Of a stretch of 64,000 nt of DNA, positions 23,341 to 34,898 are shown piece by piece. The stretch comes from Actinernus sp. WN-2022 (Eukaryota > Cnidaria > Anthozoa > Actiniaria > Actinernidae). The position numbers and the translations under genes are program-made. Location of the stretch: the NCBI GenBank assembly GCA_030867875.1, contig JAOWCC010001751.1, positions 25,040,369 through 25,104,368 of the forward strand, written 5' to 3'. The number at the start of each line of letters is the position of its first letter. Positions within the stretch are counted from its first letter, which is position 1. The notes under the pieces were generated by a model. That model worked only from the letters and a program-made list of their open reading frames with translations, was not told the DNA's origin and did no database searches.

Positions 23341-24520
23341 CTAGGCAGTGTATGAGAAAGAAAGAAAAAAGTACTGCTAAGTTTAGAATTCCTAACTGGA
23401 GAACATGTACAAGTTGCAGGTTCCTGGTTGAATGGTGCAATTTTGCAGTAAAACTGCAATCCAATTACATGCATTGCAATTAAGGCAGCTTTAATAAAGA
23501 ATTGTATTGTCTAATGTAATGTTTCAGACATTGCAGTTTCGTGTAAAGTAGAATATTGCCTTCTACTCCAGTTCTTGTTGCACAAAAAAACTTAACCATT
23601 TTTAACATACATGTATAGCGTGTACAGTGATCACAGGAAATACTTTAATTAAAATACATTTTCATGAAACTTTCTTCACAACATCGCAATGCATAAGTAT
23701 TCCATATAAAATACATGTACCACGTACATCAGTGCATTTGTGATTGACACTAACATTTTGTTGTGGTAGCCTAGCCAAACCTATATTTTCACTGGGCAAT
23801 TTCGAGAAAACTATTAGTCAAAAACTAGAAATAGGCTTTTATATGCACAGAACTTCTACTAGCCACTTTGGCTAGTAGTGTGGAAATACAAAATCTACTA
23901 GCCAAAAACCAAACTGTACTAGTCTTTGGCTAGCAGATTATACTGTCTATATAGTAACTATTAGTGTTGAACCGGCTGCAGCTTTAAATTTTGTCTTCTC
24001 GTCATAATTTTATCATAATATAATTAAAATGCCTTTGCATGCAATGGAGCTAACACTTGCATGTGCAGTGGACAGGTGGTCAAACTTCTGTACCACATAC
24101 CTAAATAATGCTTAAAGGCTGGGGCACTCGCAACCCAAATGATCAGCTCTCTCGTTATTAAAAACAAGCAATACTCAGATAGTAGAGTATGCCTTTCATA
24201 TATACTTGTCTGGAGAAAATGTGAGACAATTTCGATGAAGGAGGGCAAAGATTTGAGTGGATAAAAAATACTGCTTTTATATAAGATAAATTTAGAGCAT
24301 CTTGAAATCGATTCACTGTCACTAAAATCAATTAAGTTTCTAAAATGAGCTTTTGTAATCCACTTTAAACTTTGCCATCCTCTATACAGAGAAAGTTTGG
24401 AAAGTAAGCTTATAATTATCAGTACATTCACATATTATTGCTATTTGATCTTAATTAGGGTGCTATTAGTGCCCCTTTAAAACACAGAAAGTAAATGTCT
24501 TTTAAAAGCAAACATCTCAC

Positions 24521-24670
24521 CAAAGCAATAGAGTTGACATATGCTCCAGTCACCACTGCTCCATACAGAGTTAGTACATTCTCATGTTTGAAGGTTGCCA
24601 ACATCTTTGCTTCATGGAGAAAGCTGCGTGCTTGGCGGATATTGTGTTCGTATCGCAAACAAACTATTTC
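24521..24670 (-). CDS. ROCO gene, kinase subdomains II-IV exon
   Basis: 50-codon exon, phase 0 at both ends, acceptor CTAATTATTAG, donor TTG|GTGAGA. EIVCLRYEHNIRQARSFLHE holds the strand that normally carries VAIK (here I-V-C-L, so the ATP-anchoring Lys is absent). Helix C follows with its Glu retained (FLHEAKML). ATFKHENVLTLYGAVVTGAY is the classic H-x-N-[IV]-[VL] turn and strand 4. The joins on both sides are in phase and give an uninterrupted kinase N-lobe. Confidence 0.87.
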
Positions 24671-25813
24671 CTAATAATTAGATAATAATTATGCAGAAGT
24701 AGGAATAATTCCAGACCTACTCAGTAATTCAATTATTGAACCATGAGTTAAGAGTTGATCCTTATTAGATAGACCCCAGCGAGTACTCCCCAGAGGGTGT
24801 GCCGCATGGGTCTCAAAACCCTAACCCTATTTCAGACCAAAATATACAATTTTCCATACCAATAATACCCTTTTCAGACCTGACCCCGAAAATCAGTACC
24901 CTATAGATCTCATTGATAATGGCCGCCACCTAATTTGCATAAATTGGAAGATTAATGTGTACATGCAGAGAAACTATTGCTACCACATGAAAGATCGTAC
25001 CTACATTAGTAACTGACCACAGTTTGAAAGCAATGTTTCAAATTGCTGTTGAGTTATTGGCATTTTAAATGTAGAAAATACACGAAAGCGAGGCTGTAAA
25101 GGCCTACATGGTTTTTCTCATACAAATCTCTCTAATTTCAAATCACTGTAACTTTACAGCCTTTTATGCTACAACACTCAAATTCTATTGGATGACCAAT
25201 GTTGGTATGCTCCTTCGCATGACAACAATGTTGTTTTCCATACATTGTACATGTGGCTAAACTGCTAAAATACAGAGAATACACCCTTATGCATGTGGTG
25301 TATAATTTTCATGCACCTGATTTAAAGAGGCTTTTAATCACATTATCTATAAATCCAATAACATTCTTTGTCATGCTTGTTCTATTTCTCAATTCATTTT
25401 GAAGATCAATGTTAAAATAAAAATAAGAGAAGCTAAGAGAAATAAATGAACAATAATATTGTGCTGTCTCATATATACTTCCATGTCAAAATTATACCTT
25501 TTCCAGACTAAAAAGACCAAAAAGACCAGACTAAACAGACGAAAACCATATCCTTTTGGACAGCACATGCCTGTATAGCTTATTCAAGGGAGTACCACAC
25601 ACCCCCTTTGAAATCTTAGTCATGCTGTATGCATAGTTTAAGTGATTATTGTTTCTAAAAGTTAAATATAATATTAATATTATGCATGGTTACCATAATA
25701 ATGCTTTATGTTGCCCAACAAAATAAAGACTTAAATTATCTCTAAATCTGCCTAAAATGCCCATAATCATACAATATTGCAACATTTTTATGGAATAAAC
25801 TGTTTGCACATAC

Positions 25814-25966
25814 CTTTGAGCCATCTGGTTTTGTCCAAACTGCTTCATTAACAGCCCCAGAGTATGGCCCTGCACCAACTTTACGTATGACTTTGATATC
25901 TTGGATTGAAATAATGGGCACTCCATGGGTCCGCAGTTCCGTTTTATAGTCAATCTTTCCATGTTT
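25814..25966 (-). CDS. ROCO gene, kinase glycine-loop exon
   Basis: 51-codon exon, phase 0 at both ends, acceptor TTGACCTAG, donor AAG|GTATGT. The key stretch is IKVIRKVGAGPYSGAVNEAV, matching strand 1, the glycine-rich loop G-x-G-x-x-(S/G)-x-V and strand 2. The third Gly position is Ser-Gly. About 20 residues before it (KHGKIDYKTELRTHGVPIIS) look like a short linker. Much of 24675-25810 and 25970-26730 is AT-rich intron with no exon signal that I can support. Confidence 0.85.
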
Positions 25967-26734
25967 CTAGGTCAATAACAGGGAACATTTTTTTTATTTA
26001 ATCACAGGCCAAAGCATTTAAAATTAACAAAAATAATTATCCTTAAAAAATAACACCAGAAGAAATATTATAAATTTTGAATAAATGTATATACACTGTA
26101 ATAGCTGCCATATTAAGTAACTAATCAAATAATGAAGTACAAGAAACGGACACATTGATGACATTATAAATTGGCCACTTTGGAAACAATCAAGTATGGA
26201 ACTGGAACCTGAAGTGTGGAAAATTAATCAGATAAAAAAATGGACCCCAAAACAAGAAAAATCATGTCTCAAACTCAGTAACTTTACCACATTTTAGGAT
26301 GTTTGGGTGAATATTAAGTGAATGACAAGCTTTCATAAATCACTAAAATAAGAGAAGTGTATGTAAGGAGATACAAGCATCCCCGGCCCTGAATGTAACC
26401 ATACATTCTCTGTTATATTAGTGATATTTGAAATCTCATCATATATGTTTAATAACAACAATCTTCTTCAAACTTTGTAAATCTACTAAATAAATTTTGA
26501 TGTAATATAATTATTATTATTTGTGGTGGGGTTCATTTTTTAATCAATTTAAATTTCCACTTGGCTCAACAGTCCCCAACTCATTTCCAAAGTGGCCAAA
26601 AAGGTGTAAAAATCCTAAATTATAGCAAATTATTTAATAAATAATTATTCAACAACAATTATCACCAGAAAACATAACTTAAAATATAACTTGTGTGTAT
26701 AAATTTTATACGTAGTTTCTCCTACTATATATAC

Positions 26735-26986
26735 CTCTGCTAGCTTGGTAAAATCAAATTTCTTTGCTTTCTTTGGCAGTTTCTTAAGCTCCTCCTTGGC
26801 CACAGGTGAAAGATTTCTCAATTTTTGTAGCTTTTTATTGTCTATGCTTTCTAAGGCATTCAGCGAATGGATGTCATGAGTGAAACAGAGAGCACCAAAT
26901 GAAACATGGAATTCCTCTTCAGCAAGACTTAAGTAGAGACGGTCAAAGTCAGTCAGTTCTGATGCTTTCGTCATATTTTGGTCACC
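26735..26986 (-). CDS. ROCO gene, N-terminal region exon
   Basis: 84-codon exon, phase 0 at both ends, acceptor CCCCATAG, donor GAG|GTATAT. It encodes a mixed helical segment (ELTDFDRLYLSLAEEEFHVS, FGALCFTHDIHSLNALESID) ending in a lysine-rich helix (KKLPKKAKKFDFTKLAE) just before the kinase linker. A Met at 26974 could be the start, but the acceptor and an in-phase candidate exon at 29356-29461 suggest the protein begins further upstream. No domain recognised. Confidence 0.7.
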
Positions 26987-27795
26987 CTATGGGGGAAAAA
27001 GTTAACAGTGAAATGTTATACTGTATATTTTAATTACTTCGATTCTCTACAAGAAATTGATTCACAACTTTAGACACCTTAAGGGGGAATTCAGTGTCAA
27101 CCCCAAAAATGATCAACTTTCTCATGAGCAAATTAAAGGTGCAAATATTACTACTCAGATTAGCAGATATATATGCAGTACTGGATGAAGGATATGCTGC
27201 AAAGATTCAAGTGGATGAAAAATACTGGTTGAAAAGAAATTTAGAGCAACTTGAAATCAGTTCACTGTAACCAAAATCAAGTTTATAGAATAAGCTTTTG
27301 TAATCCAACAATTAAGGTAATTAACTCTCTACGACTTCTTTAGATTCCTTTTTCTGGTCCTGACTGACTGAAAGCCTTTATATACACTCAGACAGTATAT
27401 ATCTGTAGACTACATGATGCCCATAGTAACAGAGTTCAACTGTAGTTGAGAAAACTTTGATGGGGGTTGGGGATCAGATGGATTGTTCAGGAGGGGTACT
27501 TAAATATTATGAGCCCCCCAAATAGAGGATCATAAAAAAGGCAACTAAAAAGGGTAATGGATACATGTACAAGGGGAAAAGGTAGTAGGGTCAAAATATT
27601 TCATACTTGTCTGGGGAGGGTTGTATATTTTTAGACTTTTTGATTTCATTCTCCACAACCACTGCCCTAGTCCCCGCTGCTAATTTCTGACCAGTCCCGA
27701 ACCAGAAAATACCAAAGCTAACAATGATGTTTTAATGCATGTCAGTATACATGTAGCTTTGGAATTTCTGCCATGAATATATATTATGATCATTA

Positions 27796-28276
27796 TTGAG
27801 CGGTTTTCAATTGAGTGTCAAAATGTAATATAATTAGGTGATTGGAGCCGATCGAGGTGGCACAATAGTTAAGCACTTTGCCTCTCACCTCTGTGACCTG
27901 GGTTCAATTCCCATTTGCAGCGCCATGTGTAAGTTGAGTTTGTTGGTATCTCGCCCTTGCTCCAAGGGTTTTTCTCTGGGTTCTCCACTAAGTTTTCCTC
28001 CCTCCACAAAAACCAACATGCTAAATTCCAATTCGATCTGTGGATTAGTGGGGTCCGACTTTGATCAGCCCCTGATTGGTTGTTTCAGGTCTTGTTAGAA
28101 ATTCAGAGTTACCGGTAGTTGTCCATGATTGTGTTTACTTTTCCTCATGATTGGTTGATCAAGTAAAACCAATCACAAATTACTTTGATATGTGATTGGT
28201 TCGTTCAGTTTTTACTTGCTCCCATTGATTGGCTCTGGTTTTGGTTTGATTGACACTCAATTGAAAACTGCTCTAA
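27796..28276. mobile_element. MITE carrying a nested SINE
   Basis: The ends are inverted copies of GAGCGGTTTTCAATTGAGTG (27799) and its diverged complement near 28250-28274. The same TIR family bounds the 31882-32881 element. A tRNA-type SINE is inserted inside. Confidence 0.7.
27843..28065 (+). mobile_element. tRNA-derived SINE
   Basis: The head looks like a tRNA with Pol III boxes: A box near GAGGTGGCACAATAGTTAAG and B box GGTTCAATTCC (27900-27910) at about the right spacing. The body CTCCAAGGGTTTTTCTCTGG and the tail region TGCTAAATTCCAATTCG are a SINE-like non-coding body. The 86-codon ORF across it is spurious. Confidence 0.75.
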
Positions 28277-28309
28277 CTCTAAGACCTCTGCCAAAATATA
28301 TTAAATACA

Positions 28310-28830
28310 ATTATAATAATAATAATAATAGTCTTTATTAATACTACACAACAGACGTGTGAGTTTACATGTAATAATGATATATATATAATAATGTAGA
28401 ATAGAACTATGTAAATAATAACTCGATGAATAAATGTATTGTAATGTAAAATATAATAATAATTGCCACAAATATTCTGTAATTATTTTTTTATATAAAA
28501 TTTTAAATTGAAAAAGACATCTGTTAAAAAACAATCTTTTAAATCTTTCAGTGCTGACTTTGGGAAGAATAAACTGGTGCCCGCGCTCCCGAAGGATTCT
28601 CCCTCTCTTTGGTGGCAGGAGCTCATACAGGGCATGATTAGGATCATTAATGATTCTTTTCCACATCTTAGTGTCTCTGTCTCCAATTACATCAGATATA
28701 ATTATGCTTTTAGTAGTATAGCCAAACCGAAACGTCTGTTTACAAAACCTATCAATAATCTATCAATAATCAATAATCTACATCTATTTGTGGCATCAAA
28801 ATATGCCCTGATATTCCGTCTGTAAACATT
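28310..28830 (-). mobile_element. LINE 3' end with (AAT)n tail
   Basis: The minus strand reads a reverse-transcriptase C-terminus (RIINDPNHALYELLPPKRGR, then FKRLFFNRCLFQFK) and ends in AATAAAGACTATTATTATT at 28310-28340. The same tail type occurs at 48970-49000, so both belong to one family. It is 5'-truncated. Confidence 0.7.
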
Positions 28831-29355
28831 ATCTGTTCCAAGAAGAGAACAGTTCCCAAAAGCAAAGCTTGAATGAAACTGTGAGCTTTGAGGATCAGAT
28901 AATGTCAAGGACAAATATCATGGCATATTTTGATGCCACAATGTAGATTATTGTTGTTATCATCCTTTAAATATTTTCTTTGACATACGTGCACTAAATA
29001 ATGCTCACAGGGGGTGTATTTGCTGATATTTCCCACTGGCAGAGAGAAAATATTGGGTCACATGATGCATTCAACCAATCACGCATGAGAGAATATTTGA
29101 TAGGTTATAATTCCTGATAATATGCATCCATTTCCAATGCCCCAAAATGAGAAACAAGTAATGGTAAAGAAGCAAACGGGACTGCCTGAAGTATAAGACT
29201 TCAGACTCATGTTGGGATGAATTAATGAAAATATTTAATTTTAATTAATTGAAATCAAATTTTAATCAAATTTAATCAAATTTAATTAATTTTACCGGTA
29301 ATCAATTTTAATTAATTAATGACCATTAATTAATTAACACACTAGAACTGCTGAC

Positions 29356-29461
29356 CTGTGTTTTGTGCATTTGAGTAAGGTGGTCTGGAAGTGTTCTACC
29401 AGAAAAAAAAGTTTTTCCTTTGGCTTTCTTCATTTCATTGTGCTGTTTAAGGGATATACCT
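29356..29461 (-). CDS. Candidate upstream exon of ROCO gene
   Basis: 106-bp stretch with acceptor TTTATTCTAG and donor CAG|GTCAGC. It enters with one base of a split codon and leaves in phase 0, which matches exon 26735-26986. It encodes RGISLKQHNEMKKAKGKTFF and SGRTLPDHLTQMHKTQ. No domain seen. The stretch 29470-30090 shows only AT-rich sequence and an AATTAATTAA-rich patch at 29220-29340. Confidence 0.4.
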
Positions 29462-30094
29462 CTAGAATAAAGAACAGTGAAGATGAATTAAACTAAGCAG
29501 CTACTCACTATTTATACAGGGCTGGAAATTTTGACCGATACGGTCCCAAATGCGACTAAAAAATTTCATCCACTGGCAGTTGCCAAATTGAAACTGACCA
29601 ATCACAAGTATAACGAAAACATATATGTTTCTTTTCATTAAGAATGAGATTTTTCATAATATCGCTCAAAATCCTACCTAATACACTCCCATTGTTCATT
29701 TGCGAGCAAAACTGGCCGCCAGAGTGGTGGTATGTTAAAAAGATGTGTTATGGGTGCAGTATTTTATGGTTACACCACTAAACTATCCACCAGTGATATT
29801 ATTTTCTGTTCACACTGCACTGCAGGCACATTTTTTTTTGAAGCACTGCTGTATTGCGATATTTTTGTGACTAAAATTTTCTATTTTGCAACAATATTAT
29901 TTTAATCTAGTTGCAAAAATGCGACTAGACATTTTTAAAATTTCCAGCCCTGTTATAATACACAGCTGAAGGTTATAGGTGGCTGTAAAGGGGTTGTTGT
30001 GTACTCCGTGAATTTGACTAGCACAAATTGAGTGCATATATATATGCTTTTAATTTTGTGAAAGCTGTGATTTGTGAAATTTAGTCTGCTTAAC

Positions 30095-30290
30095 CACCTA
30101 CCAACAGCCTACCAACTTACCAACAGCCTACTGACACCCTACCGACACCCTACCAACACCCAACCAACACCCTACCAACTTACCAACACCCTACCAACAC
30201 CTACCAACAGGCTACCAACAACTTACCAACAGCCTACCAACACCCTATCAATGCCCTAAAACAGCCTACCAATAACTTACCAACAACGTT
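30095..30290. repeat. Minisatellite, CCTACCAACAC unit
   Basis: About 17 degenerate copies of an 11-base unit CCTACCAACA(C/G), with shorter ACTTACCAACA variants. The 61-codon ORF is a by-product. Confidence 0.8.
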
Positions 30291-30693
30291 TTAACCTAAA
30301 ACAATCTCACAACTCTGACTAGAACAAGTGATGCTAATGACCAATGCATTACTGCATCTGCATAAATGTTGCTTGTGCTTGTCACTAGTGAAAACCAGGC
30401 TCAAAGTGCCTACTGTATAACCTTTTTGCAATTTTTATAGCTTAATTGAACCCCTGAAGTGAAAAGTTTTAAGTACTTCTGTGAAGAAAGTTTTGGTTTA
30501 CAATGAATACTGACAGTATGTTCTACGCATGTTTGAAATCGTGTAAATGTGACCTTTTGTGACCTTTCTTGACCCATGTCACCGTGTAAGTAAAAGCCTG
30601 GGTCAAAACCTGTATATACGTCGTCATCTCATTATAAATGCATTATTCTCCATCAGTGGCGCCTTTCTATCACAACAACATTGATGCAATTAG

Positions 30694-30926
30694 AAATACA
30701 TGTAGTTTAACAAGTATTGATTTATTTCTGTCCTTAACAGAAATCATGTCTGTGTTGTATCGAAGATAGAGCATAATGTTCCCTTCTAGCAGGTCTCTGT
30801 CTTGGTAAAATGGAAATGAAAGGAGACCTCTGCCAACATCCAACACTTTCTCAGTCGCACATGGTGAAGTTTCCTTGGCAACAAGTGACGTGTATCCCAC
30901 ATGAACTAATGCCTGTTCTTGCACTG
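30694..30926 (-). CDS. Candidate coding exon, function unknown
   Basis: Minus-strand open stretch with an acceptor-like GATTTACAG before 30926. It encodes VQEQALVHVGYTSLVAKETS, GRGLLSFPFYQDRDLLEGNI and MLYLRYNTDMIS. The composition looks like real protein rather than repeat. No donor gives a phase that fits the next candidate exon at 29461, so either an exon is missing between them or this belongs to another gene. The donor end is uncertain. Confidence 0.35.
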
Positions 30927-30941
30927 TAAATCAGTTTTCAC

Positions 30942-31463
30942 ATGCACGAAAGCTATTTGAAAGTCTTTGGTACTTCATTGAAAATTATGCGTGTGTTAGC
31001 AGCGTCAGATACCAGTATTTTTTCGATTCAATTTGGTATGTTTCTGAAAACTTGTCCGCGAACATGTGATCCGCAAACGCAAAAACGAGGGCAATTTTAC
31101 CCTCAAGGCAAAGCGCCGATCGCCCTGAGCCTTCGATGTTTCCTCAACGTTTGGTTGTGTGGGTTGAAAAACTACCACTTTTTCAACAATTTTGTTTCTC
31201 CTTCAAAAGGTAAGTTGCTGCTGCTTGTTTTTTTTAGCGATACAAAAGAAATGTTTGAAGCTTCTTTTCAGAGCATCAGAGAGCTCGGTCAGAGTACTGC
31301 TCCAGTTGTGAAGGAATTACAATCCAAATTTTGGCGTGTTTATGGACTCAGTGCAACCACGTGCGATGAGTTGTCGATCGATTTGGCTTTGTCAAACAAG
31401 CAGGCAATGTTCTTAAATGGCAAGAACAACATTGGAGGCCAGCATATGATTTTGCCGTGTTAA
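30942..31463 (+). CDS. Orphan ORF, 173 codons, unknown
   Basis: Longest unexplained plus-strand ORF in this part. It starts MHESYLKVFGTSL; the second half, from FEASFQSIRELGQSTAPVVK to ATTCDELSIDLALSNKQAMF, looks protein-like and helical. There is no recognised domain and no clear TATA or poly(A) context. It overlaps no repeat I can see. It could be an exon of a plus-strand gene, a transposon piece, or chance. Confidence 0.25.
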   Translation: MHESYLKVFGTSLKIMRVLAASDTSIFSIQFGMFLKTCPRTCDPQTQKRGQFYPQGKAPIALSLRCFLNVWLCGLKNYHFFNNFVSPSKGKLLLLVFFSDTKEMFEASFQSIRELGQSTAPVVKELQSKFWRVYGLSATTCDELSIDLALSNKQAMFLNGKNNIGGQHMILPC

Positions 31464-31881
31464 ACTGCTATGCGGTCAAGTGCAAAACCTGCAGGCACAA
31501 TTTGGATTGCATTTATTATGATGGAGTTGTGATTTATTTTTGATCCACGGAAGAGGAAAGTCGTCTGCAACTTTTACACACCATCGCATAGCGATGATAA
31601 CAGAAAGTACTACTTTAAATAAAACTCTTTAAAGCAATCTTTGTTTCTCACATTGATGACAACCACTCCTCCACAAATGATACTACGCACGGCACTAATG
31701 ACTCAACCATATGCCGGTACCTATCAATGTAAATTCCTTCTTATGTGGTACTACAATTTAATGACGGACTTTCATACAACTACATAAACAACACACGTAA
31801 TGTCCCATTTTGATTTATTACATTTGTATGCGCATGCATGCTTTCTCATTGCACATTCATTTTTACAGAGTACACTTCCTG

Positions 31882-32881
31882 ATAGAGCGGATTTCAATTG
31901 AGTATCGGAAGTATTTTGGTTTTACGTTTACTAATGCACCTATCAGCGGCTTCCCCGAGGGGTAGACCCCCGTGATTTCCCCCAGGAGTAGGGGAATCGT
32001 CCCTTTCAAAGTCCCCTGGTTAGGTCTTCCACGACCTACAATCCCCCGTCATTTTGCACGAAATGAGATCGATGGAGCTGAATTGACTACTGAACACTGT
32101 ATTTTCAACAGAAAATGTAACTTTATTAACACTTCAATGATATAAAAGTATAAAAGTTGACAATTCTTGCTGCGAGCAAACATGCATTTTGTTTTAGCAT
32201 TAATGAATACGAAAATTCGATATTTTGGCAAAACTAAACATAAAAAAGTTATGCTTCATATGTAATGATTTCATTTATGCCAAACTTGGTGACAGATGGT
32301 CAACAGATAACCGTAAAAGGGTTGGATTTTAAAAGTCGTGAAGCACTAGTACCCAGTCTATACTGCTCAAGGTATGACAGGTAGCCCAAGTCAAGAATAC
32401 TCGGCATCGAAATTCTACACTGGTCGTCTCGGTATATCTCATATGATGCTTTAACTCTTGTATTAATAAATAAGAAAAAACAATCTCCGTGGTTAGTTTC
32501 CCTGATGACAAAAACAATTTGAACAAATCCCCCACCCCAGTTTTCCAAGCCTAAAACAAAGTTGAGCATTTCGCCAACCCCAGGGGCACTGTTTGCATTC
32601 AATCCTCCTGTATTCCCCCACATATCTCCGTGGTTACCCCGGGGGTCGACCCCTCGGGGAAGCCGCTGATAGGTGCATAAGCTCTCCTACATGTATTGGC
32701 TGAGAAAGTAAACCAACCAATCAGATTCCAAAGTAAAACCAAACGCAAATTGGTTTTGCTTTTGCCTGTCATTCGCTCACAGGGAAGCCATTTATGAGTT
32801 ACTTGTGATTACTCGTTACTCGCTCCTGGCTGTGGGTAATTTGCGTTTGGTTTCACTACACTCAACTGAAAACCGCTCTAT
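31882..32881. mobile_element. MITE of the GAGCGGTTTTCAATTGAGT family, outer shell
   Basis: Outer TIRs: TAGAGCGGATTTCAATTGAG at 31883 and its complement near 32860-32881 (CTCAACTGAAAACCGCTCTA). Inner arms pair around GGTTTTAC / CCAAACGC. It is the same family as the element at 27796-28276. A Harbinger-type element sits inside it. Confidence 0.7.
31935..32677. mobile_element. PIF/Harbinger-like non-autonomous element
   Basis: 743 bp with TIRs TGCACCTATCAGCGGCTTCC (31935) and its exact inverse ending at 32677, followed inward by CCGAGGGG. Flanked by TAA on both sides (31932-31934 and 32678-32680), the 3-bp target duplication typical of PIF/Harbinger. The internal minus ORF of 107 codons (32300-32623) has no recognised transposase motif. 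Confidence 0.75.
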
Positions 32882-32955
32882 ACCTCTCGCAGCACTTACC
32901 TACCATTTTCTAGTATTAAAGTAGGGTTGCAACGCAAAGTAGTAGTTTGTACATG

Positions 32956-32990
32956 TATACAATACAATACAATACAATACAATATTCTTT
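32956..32990. repeat. (ATACA)n microsatellite
   Basis: Six or so ATACA units followed by ATTCTTTATTTACAGAG. It looks like the 3' tail of a minus-strand retroelement. Confidence 0.7.
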
Positions 32991-33279
32991 ATTTACAGAG
33001 GGAAGACACATTAACCTTACATAGTTATCTAACATGCGGCCCTATCAATTTGGTATAAATTTACCTGTTCCTCCTGTATCATGATTTATGCCCCATTTGT
33101 TCTGGAACGCGGAAAATCGATCCCATCAAGGAACCACTGAAGCCACATAAACTCTAGTGCAGCTAAAACAGCTGTGATGAATCCGGGTCACCTTGGCCTG
33201 TACGAGCAACCTGGGACTACTGGCATATGGTCACGTGTGATACAGGAGCCAATCAGGTTGCCGCTGCGTTGCCTCTAAT

Positions 33280-33400
33280 CTCTTCTCGGCCCATCGTGGT
33301 TCTTCCTCTTTTGATCGAATCATTTTCGCCGGTTGAAGACCACAAAACTGATCCCAATTCCAACAAGAAATCCTCGTGTTTGGACCCCTAAAAACTAAAG
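33280..33400 (+). other. SLC25A4: Non-coding first exon of ADP/ATP carrier (5' UTR)
   Basis: The stretch ending ACTAAAG|GTGAGTACT at 33400 has a strong donor. The only coding start of the gene (37253) lies immediately after an acceptor, so an upstream non-coding exon must exist, and this is the best candidate on the plus strand. The transcription start is not defined by sequence; 33280 is approximate. No TATA box is convincing. Confidence 0.5.
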
Positions 33401-34898
33401 GTGAGTACTTAGATTCAATAGTATGTTATTCATGTTCGTACTTCGTAGGAACTTGGCGTTCTGAAGTGTGATTTTGGATCCTATGGCTATGTTACAATTC
33501 ATTTTGTTCGACAATGGACGCCAGCGGAACGCTGTTAAACCCTATGGCCTTTGTAGTTCTCTATTGCACAGACTTCCAAGGCCAACTTCTTCTCTTCGTT
33601 TATTCAAGTCCTCCCAAACTGCAGTTTCGATTGGTACTCTTAGTTTCTGTCGTACGCAGGAATGGCAAGAACTAAGATAAACATTTCTTACCGAACGCTA
33701 AATTCATCACGTGCTAAGATTTGGAGAATTTACTTCTTCCCCGGGATTGGATTAATTTAGATTTTGAGCATTACTTTGTAATGTGTGTGTTACGTCAAAA
33801 TTTACTGGCTGATCAGAATGGCTGTGGCTGCTGAACAAATTATCAGATTTACCGGCATTTTATTGCGCAATGGCTAGGTAGGGGCTTGCGGGTGTATTTT
33901 GGTTGTTGAAACTATAATTGCGTGACGATCAAGAACACGTTACTGCAATCAGCGGGAAGCTTATTTAACATCTCCACAATGATTTTCCATCAGTGTTTTC
34001 AGCAACAAAAAAATCAAAAGGGATGTTGGTACTTCTTGTTGCCTCATACCCTGGGTCTAGAGGCTCAGTGAAAATTTAATTATTTTAGTTATTAGGCTTC
34101 CAACAGTAGATATACATTTAAGGACGAAACTTGAAGCAGACATACATGTAGGGGTAAAATTAATGACAGACTGCTGTTGAGGAGAGACAGGTAAAAAACA
34201 CCTACAAAATGAGTCCTCCAAATAAATATATTAAAATTATGGCAAAATGCAAAAGTAACAATAGTAGACGCTAAAATTAGTGAAGGAAAATACATAAAGT
34301 AGGAAACAATAAATAATTACAAAAAGAGATATTGGTCTCTCTACATGTACAAGTGCTTGAACTAGGTAGTAAAACTAGAAGTAATCATACATTATCAAAG
34401 TGCGTTCGACTTATTTTTTTTGTATGAGAACTAACGCCTCTCAGGTTTCAATTGTTTTCTCAACATTTGTAATACCACTCCAATTAATGTTTTAAATAGT
34501 ACATAGGAGTTAGTATAAAACACAATCAACCCTATTCAGATGTGTATAAACTGCATCCCATTTTTCATGACCAAGGCTGTCTCCATAATACTGACTAAGT
34601 GTCAGTGATTACACTCCAGTGTAGAACATAATGTATGTGCAAGTGTGTAAACTACACCTTCAGACTGATTCAAATTATTCTTCAAGTGAGACCAAGGCTG
34701 GCTGCAGAATATTGAGTGTCCATTGTTATTGCAGAATAATTTCTGATCATACATGTATTAGGGCTCACCTTGTTTTGATATTTAAGTTCCTTGACATATC
34801 CAGTGTGGTTATAGCCTGAATGCAGTGTTAATTTGTATAACCACGATAAAACCACCACGATGCACACATGTGTAGTATTTAAAAAACTTCTTCACAAC

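Noticed and set aside
27843..28065. Possible functional tRNA gene from the A/B boxes
   Set aside because: No cloverleaf with paired acceptor and anticodon stems; the body is a SINE.
30074..30259. 61-codon Pro/Thr-rich ORF
   Set aside because: By-product of the CCTACCAACAC minisatellite.
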